A stretch of DNA of 64,000 nucleotides from Mucilaginibacter phyllosphaerae (lineage in GTDB: Bacteria; Bacteroidota; Bacteroidia; Sphingobacteriales; Sphingobacteriaceae): assembly GCF_004378255.1 (NCBI RefSeq), contig NZ_SNQG01000001.1:806001-870000 (forward strand), in the 5' to 3' direction. Position numbers and translations under genes: made by a program. Numbering within the stretch: position 1 is the first letter of the stretch; each line of letters starts with the position of its first letter. The notes under the pieces are model-generated. The model was not told the origin of the DNA and searched no databases. It saw only the letters and a program-made list of their open reading frames with translations. This document shows, piece after piece, positions 27,422-36,192 of this stretch.

Positions 27422-28574
27422 ACTTTGGCTAAATAATAAAACCGTAGTTGACCACCTTAAAGCTGACCCTATAGCAGGGCATATCACCAAAGAGGAATTC
27501 ACTAAAATAAGAGCCGCTTACCCTGTAGGATTTTACATACCGGGCTTATTGGTAAGTGCCGGATTATTTATTCTTACCTGTATTATAGCTATGGTAGCTA
27601 TAGGGCTGTTAAGCCTGATGACAGCTGCCACACATATAATAGAAAGCCCAGGATGGCCTATATTTTTAGGGGTAATATGCTATGTGATCTTAGAACTTTT
27701 AACCAAGGACAAACACTACTTCCATTCCGGGGTTGATAACGCATTGCTTTATTACTCAGCAGGTTTACTCGGCGGCGGTTTGTTGTGGATCATCTCTAAA
27801 TCAAATATAACTACGGGTGATAACCTACTATCGGCCATTGTAATTTGCCTGTTATGTATTTACCTAACCCTGCGCTTTGCAGATGTAGTTACTGCCGCTG
27901 TGGCCGCTGTATCGGCATTTGCAAGTGTATATTTCTTCTGGGCAATGATGGGTACTATAGGGCTGGCAACCATGCCCTTTGTGATGATGATAGCCGCGGC
28001 TGCGATGTATTATACTTTTAACAAACTAAACCATCTATACTACATAAATTGCATCAGCATTATTAAAATTCTGAGCCTGATAACCTTATACGCCGCAGGT
28101 AATTATTACGTGGTTAACAGCCTCAACAATATACTTAACCATCTGGATGACAGCCACATTTATGTACCATACGGCTTTATCTTTTGGATCTGGACCATGC
28201 TTCTGCCGGTTGCATATGTTGTGTTGGGACTAAAAAAGAAGAACACAATGCTGCTGCGTACCGGGTTAATTTTAGCAGGTGCATCGGTGGTTACCTTCCG
28301 CAATTATTACCACTTGCTGCCGATAGAGGTGATGCTTACCCTGTCGGGATTGATATTATTGGCAGCGTCATATATCACCATTAAACGCCTAAAAACGCCC
28401 CTGAATGGGATCACTTTCGCCCCGCCGGAACAAGCCGGCACACCCGAAAGCCTCAATCTGGAAGGCCTTATCATAGGCCAGGCGGCATCGCATTTAGCAC
28501 CTGCTGCCCCCGGCCCATCTTCGCCCTTTGGCGGGGGTAGCGGCGGAGGCAGCGGATCAAGCGATAGCTTTTAA
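27405..28574 (+). CDS. Polytopic membrane protein paired with DUF2157 (DUF4401-like)
   Basis: Inner-membrane protein of 389 aa with about nine to ten hydrophobic segments (for example LLVSAGLFILTCIIAMVAIG and AVIVICLLCIYLTL-like stretches). It has a short soluble N terminus containing HITKEEFTKIRAAYP, which resembles the DUF2157 N terminus, and a low-complexity Gly/Ser tail (SPFGGGSGGGSGSSDSF). It overlaps the DUF2157 gene by 17 nt. In Bacteroidota and Proteobacteria, DUF2157 genes often precede a DUF4401 gene, and that is the best guess, but I cannot confirm it. The function is unknown. Confidence 0.72.
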   Translation: MIIYNKLWLNNKTVVDHLKADPIAGHITKEEFTKIRAAYPVGFYIPGLLVSAGLFILTCIIAMVAIGLLSLMTAATHIIESPGWPIFLGVICYVILELLTKDKHYFHSGVDNALLYYSAGLLGGGLLWIISKSNITTGDNLLSAIVICLLCIYLTLRFADVVTAAVAAVSAFASVYFFWAMMGTIGLATMPFVMMIAAAAMYYTFNKLNHLYYINCISIIKILSLITLYAAGNYYVVNSLNNILNHLDDSHIYVPYGFIFWIWTMLLPVAYVVLGLKKKNTMLLRTGLILAGASVVTFRNYYHLLPIEVMLTLSGLILLAASYITIKRLKTPLNGITFAPPEQAGTPESLNLEGLIIGQAASHLAPAAPGPSSPFGGGSGGGSGSSDSF

Positions 28575-28580
28575 GGCTGC

Positions 28581-29888
28581 TTACTTCTTCACCAGATCTG
28601 CCGGGTCAACGGGGTTGCTTAATAGCTGGCCAAACAGTTCCCAGCGTTTGGCCGGGTCTTTAGCCGTGCCGCCATTGTGTTCCATATACCCTTTAATCAA
28701 GTCCATCCCGTAATTGTAATTGATAACGTAGCTCCGGTTCTTTTTAATAAAGCTGATAGATTTATCGGCCGTTTCATCATTCATCAGGCAGTACTTTTTA
28801 AGGTAGCTGCGGGCCTTGCTTTCGCTCATGGTTTCGTTGATCAGGCCGCGCGCAGCTTCGTTACGTGCATAATTTAAACGGCCTTTTATGGCTAATGCTT
28901 TAAAATACAGATCTATCCCGGCTGTATCTAACCCGGCCAGCGGCAGCAACACATTTTTAGCAAACGTAACCTTATCGTTGCCCGGGAAGGCCAGTTCTAC
29001 CCCGTAATTGGCGCTGCCCTCGGCAATTAAAGATTGCGGACTAAACAGCGGGTATAACGAGATCTCTACCCACCCCCTGTCGTGATACAGGTTTTTCTCC
29101 AGCATCATGTTATACACATGGTGGCCGGGGTAGCTTTCGTGGCTGCCCACGTCAATGGCGCGGTCAATAAATATCTTCAGATCAGTATTTATCTGGATAA
29201 CACTTTGATATTTACCCTTATACCAGTTGTAGCCGTTCCAGGGTTTATTATTTACAAATTCCAGTGTAAAGTTTTCGCCGGCGGGTAGCTTGTAGTGTGC
29301 AAGGGTACGTTTGCGTGCTTCGGCAATGGCAGCCTTCATCACTGCATCCAGTTTATCTTTGGGGATGATGAACTTATTGGCCAGTTTCTGAAACCTGTCG
29401 TTCACGTTGCCCTTGCCGGGCAGCAGGGTATCCAGTTTATCAATATCAGCCTTAAAAAATTCTTCGGCGTATGATGGCGCCGCAACACCAAATAACTCGC
29501 GCGATTCTTCATCGAACGAGCGGTTCTCGCCTGCATCTATCCTCACGCGCCTGTTAAAGGCCAGCAGCTGGTTATAGATCCAGTTAGCGCGGATCTTGTT
29601 AGAGTCGGCAGATGCATCGGCTACCAGCTTCACATCGTTCATCAGGCTGTTAATGTTGGCCAGCAGGCTATCCCGCGGAAAAGTTTTATCCGTAATTTCT
29701 TTAGGTTTAAGCGAATCGGGGCCGTAGTAAGCATCTACAAAATCGCTATCGTATTGGCCAATGGTAAGGCCAAGCGTTACGTATTCCTGTGCAAGTTTAT
29801 TCAGCTTTTTACCCTCGGCCGTATCTGATGCTTTTTGCTTGCACGACAGCATAAACAACACAGGTATTATAAGCAGCAATTTTTTCAT
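28581..29888 (-). CDS. DUF885 family lipoprotein (putative metallopeptidase-like)
   Basis: Lipoprotein of 435 aa with lipobox LFMLSC (Cys16). The key motif is VGSHESYPGHHVYNM, an HExxxGHH pattern found in DUF885 proteins that resembles a zinc-peptidase active site. ARNEAARGLINETMSESKAR is typical of the C-terminal half. The family is annotated as of unknown function, with proposed peptidase activity. It converges on the DUF2157 pair with only 6 bp between stop codons. Its start lies opposite the PLP-enzyme gene, with a 16-bp palindrome in the shared upstream region. Confidence 0.85.
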   Translation of the reverse strand: MKKLLLIIPVLFMLSCKQKASDTAEGKKLNKLAQEYVTLGLTIGQYDSDFVDAYYGPDSLKPKEITDKTFPRDSLLANINSLMNDVKLVADASADSNKIRANWIYNQLLAFNRRVRIDAGENRSFDEESRELFGVAAPSYAEEFFKADIDKLDTLLPGKGNVNDRFQKLANKFIIPKDKLDAVMKAAIAEARKRTLAHYKLPAGENFTLEFVNNKPWNGYNWYKGKYQSVIQINTDLKIFIDRAIDVGSHESYPGHHVYNMMLEKNLYHDRGWVEISLYPLFSPQSLIAEGSANYGVELAFPGNDKVTFAKNVLLPLAGLDTAGIDLYFKALAIKGRLNYARNEAARGLINETMSESKARSYLKKYCLMNDETADKSISFIKKNRSYVINYNYGMDLIKGYMEHNGGTAKDPAKRWELFGQLLSNPVDPADLVKK

Positions 29889-30100
29889 GGGGGCAGATGT
29901 AAATGTGCTGCGAAGTTAAGAAATCCTTTTAAAAGGATGGCCGAAGCCTAAAACAGGAAACTGAAAAAGCTAAAATAAAAGATCTGCCCCACCCTCGTTA
30001 TTGTAATATCAACCTAAACTTTACACCTATATAACCCATTGCCTTTGGTTTTTTAGGCGCAGATACCTATCATTGCGAAATATTACTTTTTTTAGTTATC

Positions 30101-31348
30101 ATGACCAAACAAAAAGGATTCACAACCACCCTTTTACACGCCGACCGCCTGCGCAAGCCGGAATTTGGCGCTTTGCACCAGCCCATACACACCGCAGTAA
30201 CCTGGGGCTTTGATGATGTGCAAGGGCTTGTGGATGTGTTTCAGAATAAAGCCAAAGGATTTGCTTATTCAAGACAAGGTAACCCCACTACGGCAGCTTT
30301 AGAAAGTAAGGTAACTATGATGGAGGGCGGCCTGGCATCGGTAAGTTTTGCTACCGGCATGGCGGCAATTATGGCCACCGTATTTGCTTTGGTGAAAGAG
30401 GGCAGCCACATCATCGCCAGCTCGTACCTTTTTGGCAATACCCGCAGCATTTTGCAAACCTTTACCGAAATTGGATTGGATATCAGCTTTGTGGATGCTA
30501 CATCGGTAGATAATATCAAAGCGGCCTACCGGGATAATACCTGCATGGTGATGGTAGAAACCATTGCCAACCCTGCCACCCAGATTGCCGACCTGGAAAA
30601 CATTGGTGAATTTTGCGCCGAAAAAGGGATGATCTACGTGGTGGATAATACCATGACCTCGCCCTACATCTTTCAACCTGTTACGGTTAAGGCATCATTG
30701 GTTATCAATTCCTTAACTAAATATATTGGCGGCCATGGCAACGCGCTTGGCGGCAGTGTAACCGATACCGGTTTGTACGATTGGGCCAATTACCCGGGCA
30801 TCGCCCCTATCATCCGCGAGCAAATAAAACCGGAGATGCAGGGCATCACGCAGATCCGTAAACGCGGCCTGCGCGATGGTGGCGGCACCCTGGCGCCCGA
30901 GGCGGCACACAGCCTTTCTGTAGGTGCCGAAACATTGGCTTTAAGGCTGGAACGCGCCTGCGGTAACGCCGGTGCGCTGGCAGCCTATCTTAACGGCCAC
31001 CCCCTGGTAGATAAGGTTTATTACCCCGGCCTAACCAGCCATCCGCAACATGAACGTGCAAAAAAGCTGTTCCGTTTTAACGGCGGGCTAATGAGTTTTG
31101 CGTTAAAAGATGGTGTGGATGTATTTGCATTTTTAAACCACCTGCAGGTAGTGATTAAAAGCAGTAACCTGGGCGATACCCGTACGCTGGCAATCCCGGT
31201 GGCACAAACTATATTTTTTGAACTTGGGCCGGATAAACGTGCAGAAATGGGCATCCCCGAAGGGATGATCCGCCTGTCGGTAGGTATTGAAGACCGCGAA
31301 GACCTGCTGGAAGATTTTAAGCAGGCGTTTGATGCAGTAAGCCAATAA
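30101..31348 (+). CDS. Cys/Met metabolism PLP-dependent enzyme (cystathionine gamma-synthase/lyase type)
   Basis: Cytoplasmic PLP enzyme of the trans-sulfuration family, 415 aa. The PLP-binding Lys is Lys207 in NSLTKYIGGHGNALGG, the cofactor Asp is Asp182 in VVDNTMTSPYIFQP, and YSRQGNPTTAALE supplies the phosphate-contact region. The C terminus (GMIRLSVGIEDREDLLEDF) is typical. Members include cystathionine gamma-synthase, cystathionine lyases, O-acetylhomoserine sulfhydrylase and methionine gamma-lyase, and sequence reading alone does not separate them. It appears monocistronic. No SAM riboswitch was seen in its upstream region. Confidence 0.9.
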   Translation: MTKQKGFTTTLLHADRLRKPEFGALHQPIHTAVTWGFDDVQGLVDVFQNKAKGFAYSRQGNPTTAALESKVTMMEGGLASVSFATGMAAIMATVFALVKEGSHIIASSYLFGNTRSILQTFTEIGLDISFVDATSVDNIKAAYRDNTCMVMVETIANPATQIADLENIGEFCAEKGMIYVVDNTMTSPYIFQPVTVKASLVINSLTKYIGGHGNALGGSVTDTGLYDWANYPGIAPIIREQIKPEMQGITQIRKRGLRDGGGTLAPEAAHSLSVGAETLALRLERACGNAGALAAYLNGHPLVDKVYYPGLTSHPQHERAKKLFRFNGGLMSFALKDGVDVFAFLNHLQVVIKSSNLGDTRTLAIPVAQTIFFELGPDKRAEMGIPEGMIRLSVGIEDREDLLEDFKQAFDAVSQ

Positions 31349-31419
31349 ACTGCCTGTGCGGCTGCAATTACGCGCCGGGGCAGCATAACCTGGCCATGGC
31401 GCGTAATTGCTTAATCCTA

Positions 31420-31596
31420 TTATCTTACCGCCTGCACATGTGCCTTAACAGGCAGCGCTGCGGCGCGCGCAGGCTCGTTATTGCACTTGCCCAGCAGTAC
31501 ATAGATCACGATAAATATCACGATAGTTGAAAGGCAGCCCCCGCCTAATTTTTTAGCGCCCCAGGCCGCTATAATTCCTCTAAAAAAGTTGTTCAT
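31420..31596 (-). CDS. Small single-span membrane protein (58 aa)
   Basis: A short frame starting MNNFFRGIIAAWGAKKLGGG and continuing with one hydrophobic helix (STIVIFIVIYVLLGKC), then a small basic tail (to HVQAVR). The pattern of a short positive N terminus, Gly-rich turn and membrane helix is typical of small Bacteroidota membrane proteins. No homologue is recognised. It lies in the 358-bp gap between the PLP-enzyme and SDR genes and fills it convincingly. Confidence 0.6.
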   Translation of the reverse strand: MNNFFRGIIAAWGAKKLGGGCLSTIVIFIVIYVLLGKCNNEPARAAALPVKAHVQAVR

Positions 31597-31706
31597 AATC
31601 TGCTAACATTAATTTGTGGCGAATGGTTTTTTATTACCGGTAAAATCAAATTCTTAAAACCTAAATAAATACCAATGGTTTATATTTTAAATTAATAAGA
31701 AATATA

Positions 31707-32711
31707 ATGATAAACGAAGAGCATAAAATGAGCAGGCGCACCGTAATTACCGGGCTGGGTGCAGGCCTTGCGGCAGCGGCTGTTTCGCCGGTATTAGGCG
31801 CTGCATTACCCACAAACGACCACGTACCGCAAGGGCTGGAAGACCCGCTGAACAAATATCCCAAACCACCTTTTAAAGGGCAATTACAGCCCTGGCCCGG
31901 CCTGGCCGGGAAGATGGACCCCATACCGGACCATGGCGAAAAGAGCTACAAGGGATCTGGCCGCCTGGCAGGAAGAAGAGCTTTAATAACAGGTGGCGAC
32001 TCGGGCATGGGCCGTGCAGCGGCTATTGCTTATGCCCGTGAGGGTGCAGATGTTGCCATTAACTACCTGCCTGCCGAAGAGGCTGATGCAAGAGAAGTTA
32101 TAGCCCTTATCAAAGCTGCAGGCCGTAAAGGTGTTGCTATACCGGGCGACTTGCGCGATGAAGCTTTTTGCAAAAAAATGGTAGAAGAAACTGTGCGCCA
32201 GTTAGGCGGATTGGATATACTGGTGAACAACGCCGGCCGCCAGCAGGCCAAACCATCAATATTAGATATTACCAGTGAGGATTTTGACGCCACGATGAAA
32301 ACCAATATCTATGCCCCTTTCTGGACAACCAAAGCGGCATTGCCGCACCTGCAGCCCGGTTCGTGCATCATAGGCACCACATCAGAGCAGGCTTATGACC
32401 CCTCGGCTGATCTATATGATTATGCCCAAACCAAAGCAGCTACCATGAACTATGTAAAATCGCTGGCCAAGCAGCTGGGGCCAAAAGGCATTCGTGTTAA
32501 CGGCGTTGCACCCGGCCCCATCTGGACGCCATTACAGGTAAGCGGCGGCGCCACTCAGGAAAAACTGAAACAGTTTGGCGGCCAAACAGCACTGGGCAGG
32601 CCCGGCCAGCCTGCCGAACTGGCATCGATATACGTACAGCTTGCTGCTAACGACGGCAGCTTTGCCACCGGGCAGATCTATGGATCGTCCGGCGGTGGCG
32701 GCCAGCCGTAA
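31707..32711 (+). CDS. SDR family oxidoreductase with Tat-like N terminus
   Basis: Short-chain dehydrogenase of the YhdF/YdaD (general stress protein 39) group, 334 aa. It has the NAD(P) loop ALITGGDSGMGRAAAIAYAR, the motif LVNNAGRQQ and the catalytic YDYAQTKAA (YxxxK). The roughly 40-residue proline-rich lead (NKYPKPPFKGQLQPWPGL) is typical of this group. Unusually, it is preceded by MSRRTVITGLGAGLAAAAVS, which looks like a twin-arginine signal. Export of a folded dinucleotide-loaded enzyme through Tat would make sense. The start could also be the ATG at 31728 (MSRRTVI). A terminator follows 9 bp after the stop. Confidence 0.9.
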   Translation: MINEEHKMSRRTVITGLGAGLAAAAVSPVLGAALPTNDHVPQGLEDPLNKYPKPPFKGQLQPWPGLAGKMDPIPDHGEKSYKGSGRLAGRRALITGGDSGMGRAAAIAYAREGADVAINYLPAEEADAREVIALIKAAGRKGVAIPGDLRDEAFCKKMVEETVRQLGGLDILVNNAGRQQAKPSILDITSEDFDATMKTNIYAPFWTTKAALPHLQPGSCIIGTTSEQAYDPSADLYDYAQTKAATMNYVKSLAKQLGPKGIRVNGVAPGPIWTPLQVSGGATQEKLKQFGGQTALGRPGQPAELASIYVQLAANDGSFATGQIYGSSGGGGQP

Positions 32712-32720
32712 ATAAAAATT

Positions 32721-32747
32721 AAGCCGGTTATGATAACCGGCTTTTTT
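32721..32747 (+). terminator. Intrinsic terminator after the SDR gene
   Basis: A perfect 11-bp inverted repeat (AAGCCGGTTAT / ATAACCGGCTT) is followed by a run of T. Confidence 0.85.
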
Positions 32748-32809
32748 GTTGGATTGCATCCCGGTGTATCAAACACAAATATTATATTTGGGCATAACCC
32801 AGTAAACCT

Positions 32810-33481
32810 ATGCCCGCATTTGAATCTTTTATACACCTGGTTTTTATCGGGATAATTGCATTGTTCCCGGTAGTTAATCCGGTTGGTTCTGCACTTATTG
32901 TAAGCCCGTATTTTGAGAACCTGTCGCGCGCAGAAAAACGTAGTGCCGTTATCCGTATTACCTTTTACGCTTTTTGTATTTGCACCGTAGCCTTATTTGC
33001 CGGCCATTTTATACTGGAACTTTTTGGCATCTCTATACCGGTGGTGCAACTGGCGGGCGGTATCATGATCTGTAAAATTGGCTGGGAATTTTTATCATCT
33101 GATGAAAGCACGGACAACCCCGAAGATAAAGTAGACCTGAATACTAACGTTTCTGCCTACAGCCACCTGGTTAAAAAACTTTTTTACCCTATAACGTTCC
33201 CCATGACCACAGGTGCCGGTACTATATCTGTACTGTTTACCCTTAGCGCACGCGGCGATGCATTTGGCAGCCGCGAATATTATATTAACAGCCTTGCTGT
33301 GCTGGTAGCTGTAATTGCTATTTGTGTACTGATCTATATCTTTTACCTGAATACCAAAACCATTATCCATTACCTGGGCAGTAACGGCGAAAATATTGTG
33401 AACAGGATCTCCGCATTCCTGATATTTTGTGTAGGGTTGCAAATAGCCATATCAGGCCTTAAAGCAATTTTTAAGTTTTGA
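32810..33481 (+). CDS. MarC family (UPF0056) inner-membrane protein
   Basis: Integral membrane protein of 223 aa with six predicted helices in two blocks, as in the MarC family. The N-terminal IALFPVVNPVGSALIVSPYF with its Asn-Pro, and the second-half KKLFYPITFPMTTGAGTISV with its Pro and Gly residues, are the family signature. The transport role is unknown; E. coli MarC was named for a multiple-antibiotic-resistance locus but is not part of resistance. A perfect -7 element (TATATTTG, 32783-32790) precedes the gene by 19 bp, without a matching -33 TTG. Confidence 0.9.
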   Translation: MPAFESFIHLVFIGIIALFPVVNPVGSALIVSPYFENLSRAEKRSAVIRITFYAFCICTVALFAGHFILELFGISIPVVQLAGGIMICKIGWEFLSSDESTDNPEDKVDLNTNVSAYSHLVKKLFYPITFPMTTGAGTISVLFTLSARGDAFGSREYYINSLAVLVAVIAICVLIYIFYLNTKTIIHYLGSNGENIVNRISAFLIFCVGLQIAISGLKAIFKF

Positions 33482-33504
33482 TCTGCAGATTTCTGTTATT
33501 AGGG

Positions 33505-34290
33505 CTACTTGATAGCATGCGCTTGTGCTAAAAGGTATTTTGTCAGATCGGCCATGGCCTTATCATTATCAAAACCTGCAGGCAGTCGCCCGTTAACATA
33601 TTCGTTGTAAAGCCAGGGGTCGCCCACGGCAAACACCGTACCTTTGCCGTATTTTACAACAGCTGCAATAACAGCCCCGTTAGCAGCTTTTAAAACAGGC
33701 TTTGCCCGGCCCTTTAAGCCTATACTGCAAACATCCTTCATAAACGCTTTTTGCGCGGTTTTAAAAACCGGGTTATTGTTTATGGCCACCGCACCATCAT
33801 CAAAATGGGCATCATCGGTAACATGGTTTTGCATATCGTTGTTAAAATGCAAACCAAAAGGCGCTGCCAGCAGGTTAAGGCCATTTAGCTCCACATTGGC
33901 GCTGTCGTTCGCCATCAGCACCAATACGCCGCCTGCCTTTACCCATTTGGCCACCTGGCAGGCATCCCCTGGTTGAAGATAGTTTGGGGATGGGTTTTCC
34001 TTCCTGGTATCCGGGTCGACAATAATATATATCGATGTATTTTTAAGATTGAACACCGTTGGCCTTGCCTCCAAAACATGCAGCCTGGCGCCCTGCGCGG
34101 TAAAGGTATCGCCCCATTCAGAAAAACCGGTATCGGCGGTATCATCCCACAGGTAATGGAAGCGTTTGCTTTGCCCATCCTTTGTAACGTGGGTTTCCCG
34201 GTTAAAATAACCATCCAGCGTAACGTTTTGCGCCACCGCCCCGGCAGTAAAGCAAACAAAAAATACAATTGCAAAAAACTTACCTTTCAT
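33505..34290 (-). CDS. Secreted DUF4350-like (GATase-fold) protein of the uronate operon
   Basis: Exported 261-aa protein with a clear signal peptide (residues 1-20, ending GAVAQ). It begins VTLDGYFNRETHV and contains SIYIIVDPDTRKENPSPNYL, VKAGGVLVLMANDSANVEL and YGKGTVFAVGDPWLYNEYV, which describe a class I glutamine amidotransferase-like fold without the catalytic Cys. From memory, this domain often forms the C-terminal part of GH88/GH105 unsaturated uronyl hydrolases in this group. Here it is free-standing, at the end of the uronate operon, 28 bp after the lacI gene. Its role is unknown, though a carbohydrate-linked one is likely. Confidence 0.65.
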   Translation of the reverse strand: MKGKFFAIVFFVCFTAGAVAQNVTLDGYFNRETHVTKDGQSKRFHYLWDDTADTGFSEWGDTFTAQGARLHVLEARPTVFNLKNTSIYIIVDPDTRKENPSPNYLQPGDACQVAKWVKAGGVLVLMANDSANVELNGLNLLAAPFGLHFNNDMQNHVTDDAHFDDGAVAINNNPVFKTAQKAFMKDVCSIGLKGRAKPVLKAANGAVIAAVVKYGKGTVFAVGDPWLYNEYVNGRLPAGFDNDKAMADLTKYLLAQAHAIK

Positions 34291-34318
34291 TTTGTAATGG
34301 ATACAACCTGTTATTCAA

Positions 34319-35368
34319 TCAAACTTTTGGCCACGCATTTTTTGGCGCGGTAGAATCACGGGTGGTTAACTGCGTTGGCAGCACCAGGGTTTCAAACTTA
34401 TCAACCGGCATTTTGGCTAAAATAAGTTCTAAAAGCTTTTGTGTGGCCTTTTGGCCCATCTCAAAACCGGGCTGCGATACGGCACTGAGCGAGGGGTTCA
34501 ATACACCGGCAAGGGTAGTATTGGTGTAACCGACCAGGGCAATTTGCCGGGGTATGTTAAGCTTCAGCTGATGCAGCAGGGATAGCGTGAGGGTGGTTAT
34601 CCTGTCGGACGTGGTGAAGATGGCATCGGGCTTATCCTGTAGCGCCAGCAATTCGTTCAGGGCGTTTTCTATTTCGGCCACATCCCGGCCGCCATGTGCG
34701 CAATACTTGATCAGGCTTTTATCTACCGGTACACCCGCCTGTTTAAGGGCTTTGGCATATCCCTCAAAACGTTCTTTAGCGATAGAAATATTTAGCGGGC
34801 CGGTAATATGTGCAATACGTTTATAACCGGCGTTCAGCAGGTGCAGGGTGGCATTATAGCCGCCGTTAAAATTATCGGCAATTACTTTGTGGGTCTCTAT
34901 TTCGTCGCTTACCCTGTCAAAAAACACAATGGGCAGGCCCTGGCGGTGCAATTCCTTCAGGTGTTCAACATCTTGGGTTTCGGTAGACAGCGAGATCAGC
35001 AAGCCATCAACCGAATGATGCGCCAGGTGCTTTACGCTGTTCACCTCCAGGCTGTACGATTCGTGGGTTTGGGTAATGATCACGTTAAAGCCGGCCTCGT
35101 AAGCAACCGACTCGATGCCGTTGATCACCTGCGAGAAAAACTGGTTATCGATGGTAGAAACCACAATGCCGATTGACTGGCTGCGCCCCTGCTTTAAGCT
35201 TTGGGCAGTGGGGTTGGGGCGATAGTTATGTTGTGCCGCATAATCGTTCACCAGCTTTTTGGTGCCCTCGCTTATCTCATAACTATCCCGCAGGGCCTTT
35301 GAAACCGTTGAAACAGATAGGTTAAGCGCTGCGGCAATATCCTTTATGGTGATGGAACTGAAATTCAT
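34319..35368 (-). CDS. LacI family regulator of the hexuronate locus
   Basis: LacI-type regulator of 349 aa with the N-terminal helix-turn-helix ITIKDIAAALNLSVSTVSKA followed by LRDSYEIS, the hinge NYRPNPTAQSLKQGRSQSIG and a sugar-binding core (GIVVSTIDNQFFSQVINGIE, LPIVFFDRVSDEIETH). It resembles the PUL regulator at 20658-21665 but is a distinct paralogue. It lies in the minus-strand uronate gene row, and the likely binding site is the inverted repeat in the kduI/yhcH intergenic region. The effector is probably a uronate or a KDG-pathway intermediate, which is inference from context. Confidence 0.92.
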   Translation of the reverse strand: MNFSSITIKDIAAALNLSVSTVSKALRDSYEISEGTKKLVNDYAAQHNYRPNPTAQSLKQGRSQSIGIVVSTIDNQFFSQVINGIESVAYEAGFNVIITQTHESYSLEVNSVKHLAHHSVDGLLISLSTETQDVEHLKELHRQGLPIVFFDRVSDEIETHKVIADNFNGGYNATLHLLNAGYKRIAHITGPLNISIAKERFEGYAKALKQAGVPVDKSLIKYCAHGGRDVAEIENALNELLALQDKPDAIFTTSDRITTLTLSLLHQLKLNIPRQIALVGYTNTTLAGVLNPSLSAVSQPGFEMGQKATQKLLELILAKMPVDKFETLVLPTQLTTRDSTAPKNAWPKV

Positions 35369-35507
35369 AGCGGGTTAGCTGCAAGCACAAATAAATAGGC
35401 TTAACCATTAGCCCTACAATGTAATAAAACTTAGCTATACGGGCAAAGGGTAGTGTATCAGTTTAAATTTAAAGTGAGCATATTAAAATTATCTAATACT
35501 ACATTTG

Positions 35508-36038
35508 CTATTTAGCTTTTTGCAGTATCGCATTAGCAAATATTTCCTTTTTCCCATCATCGTCACTGGTCATTAACCATTTCCAGGATTTTTGGCTTGG
35601 GTTGTAGGTAAAGGTAGTATGAAAATAAAAGTGTTGGTTAAACTTAAATAGCAGCGCTAATTGATTAGGCTCCCTTTTTGCATGCGCTATAATGCCATTA
35701 GATAGCCCGGCGTTACTGGTATTGTCCAGCCACAAACAATCGTACTGATGATTAGCTTTGTTGAATGTAATATAAACAACAGCCTCATAATCCGGGCGAC
35801 CTTTAGCGTCCTGTTCCCGCGATGTTTCTTTGATCTGAAAATATTCATGCCCTAAAACCCAACCAGCATTAATATCGTGCTTAACTTGCTTGCCTGCCAT
35901 AAAGCCGGTGAGCAGCCATTTTCCGGTTAGATGGTCAAGTAATGCATCGGCCGGTAAATTGTGCTGTGCATGAAGCTTAAATGACAAGCCTGTTACGGCC
36001 AAAAAGATGAGCAGCCTTTTGATGATCATAATTGCCAT
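35508..36038 (-). CDS. Secreted DUF1579-like protein
   Basis: Small exported protein of 176 aa with signal peptide (MAIMIIKRLLIFLAVTGLSF, cleaved after about residue 25). The mature part LDHLTGKWLLTGFMAGKQV with AGWVLGHEYFQIKETSRE is like the DUF1579/lipocalin-like family that binds small hydrophobic ligands. It also matches proteins annotated in Sphingobacteriaceae as of unknown function. It lies between the hexuronate transporter gene and lacI on the same strand with 139-154 bp gaps, so it may or may not be in the operon. Confidence 0.65.
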   Translation of the reverse strand: MAIMIIKRLLIFLAVTGLSFKLHAQHNLPADALLDHLTGKWLLTGFMAGKQVKHDINAGWVLGHEYFQIKETSREQDAKGRPDYEAVVYITFNKANHQYDCLWLDNTSNAGLSNGIIAHAKREPNQLALLFKFNQHFYFHTTFTYNPSQKSWKWLMTSDDDGKKEIFANAILQKAK

Positions 36039-36192
36039 ATCTTATCGGTGAAATAAAATAGTTCAAGCGAAAGTATTAAAAATTAACATTAATAGCTTTC
36101 CTAACTTATTGTCATTCGTTTATTGATGGTTTTATTAATAACATTCAAACAGATACCTGAAACGAAGACACTACCGGGCAAAGCATAGCGCA

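Noticed and set aside
29923..29938. 16-bp perfect palindrome ATCCTTTTAAAAGGAT between the DUF885 and PLP-enzyme genes
   Set aside because: About one such palindrome per 64 kb is expected by chance, and no second copy or fitting regulator was seen.
30001..30100. SAM riboswitch upstream of the Cys/Met PLP enzyme
   Set aside because: None of the conserved aptamer blocks was found in this region; the only aptamer lies upstream of the peroxiredoxin.
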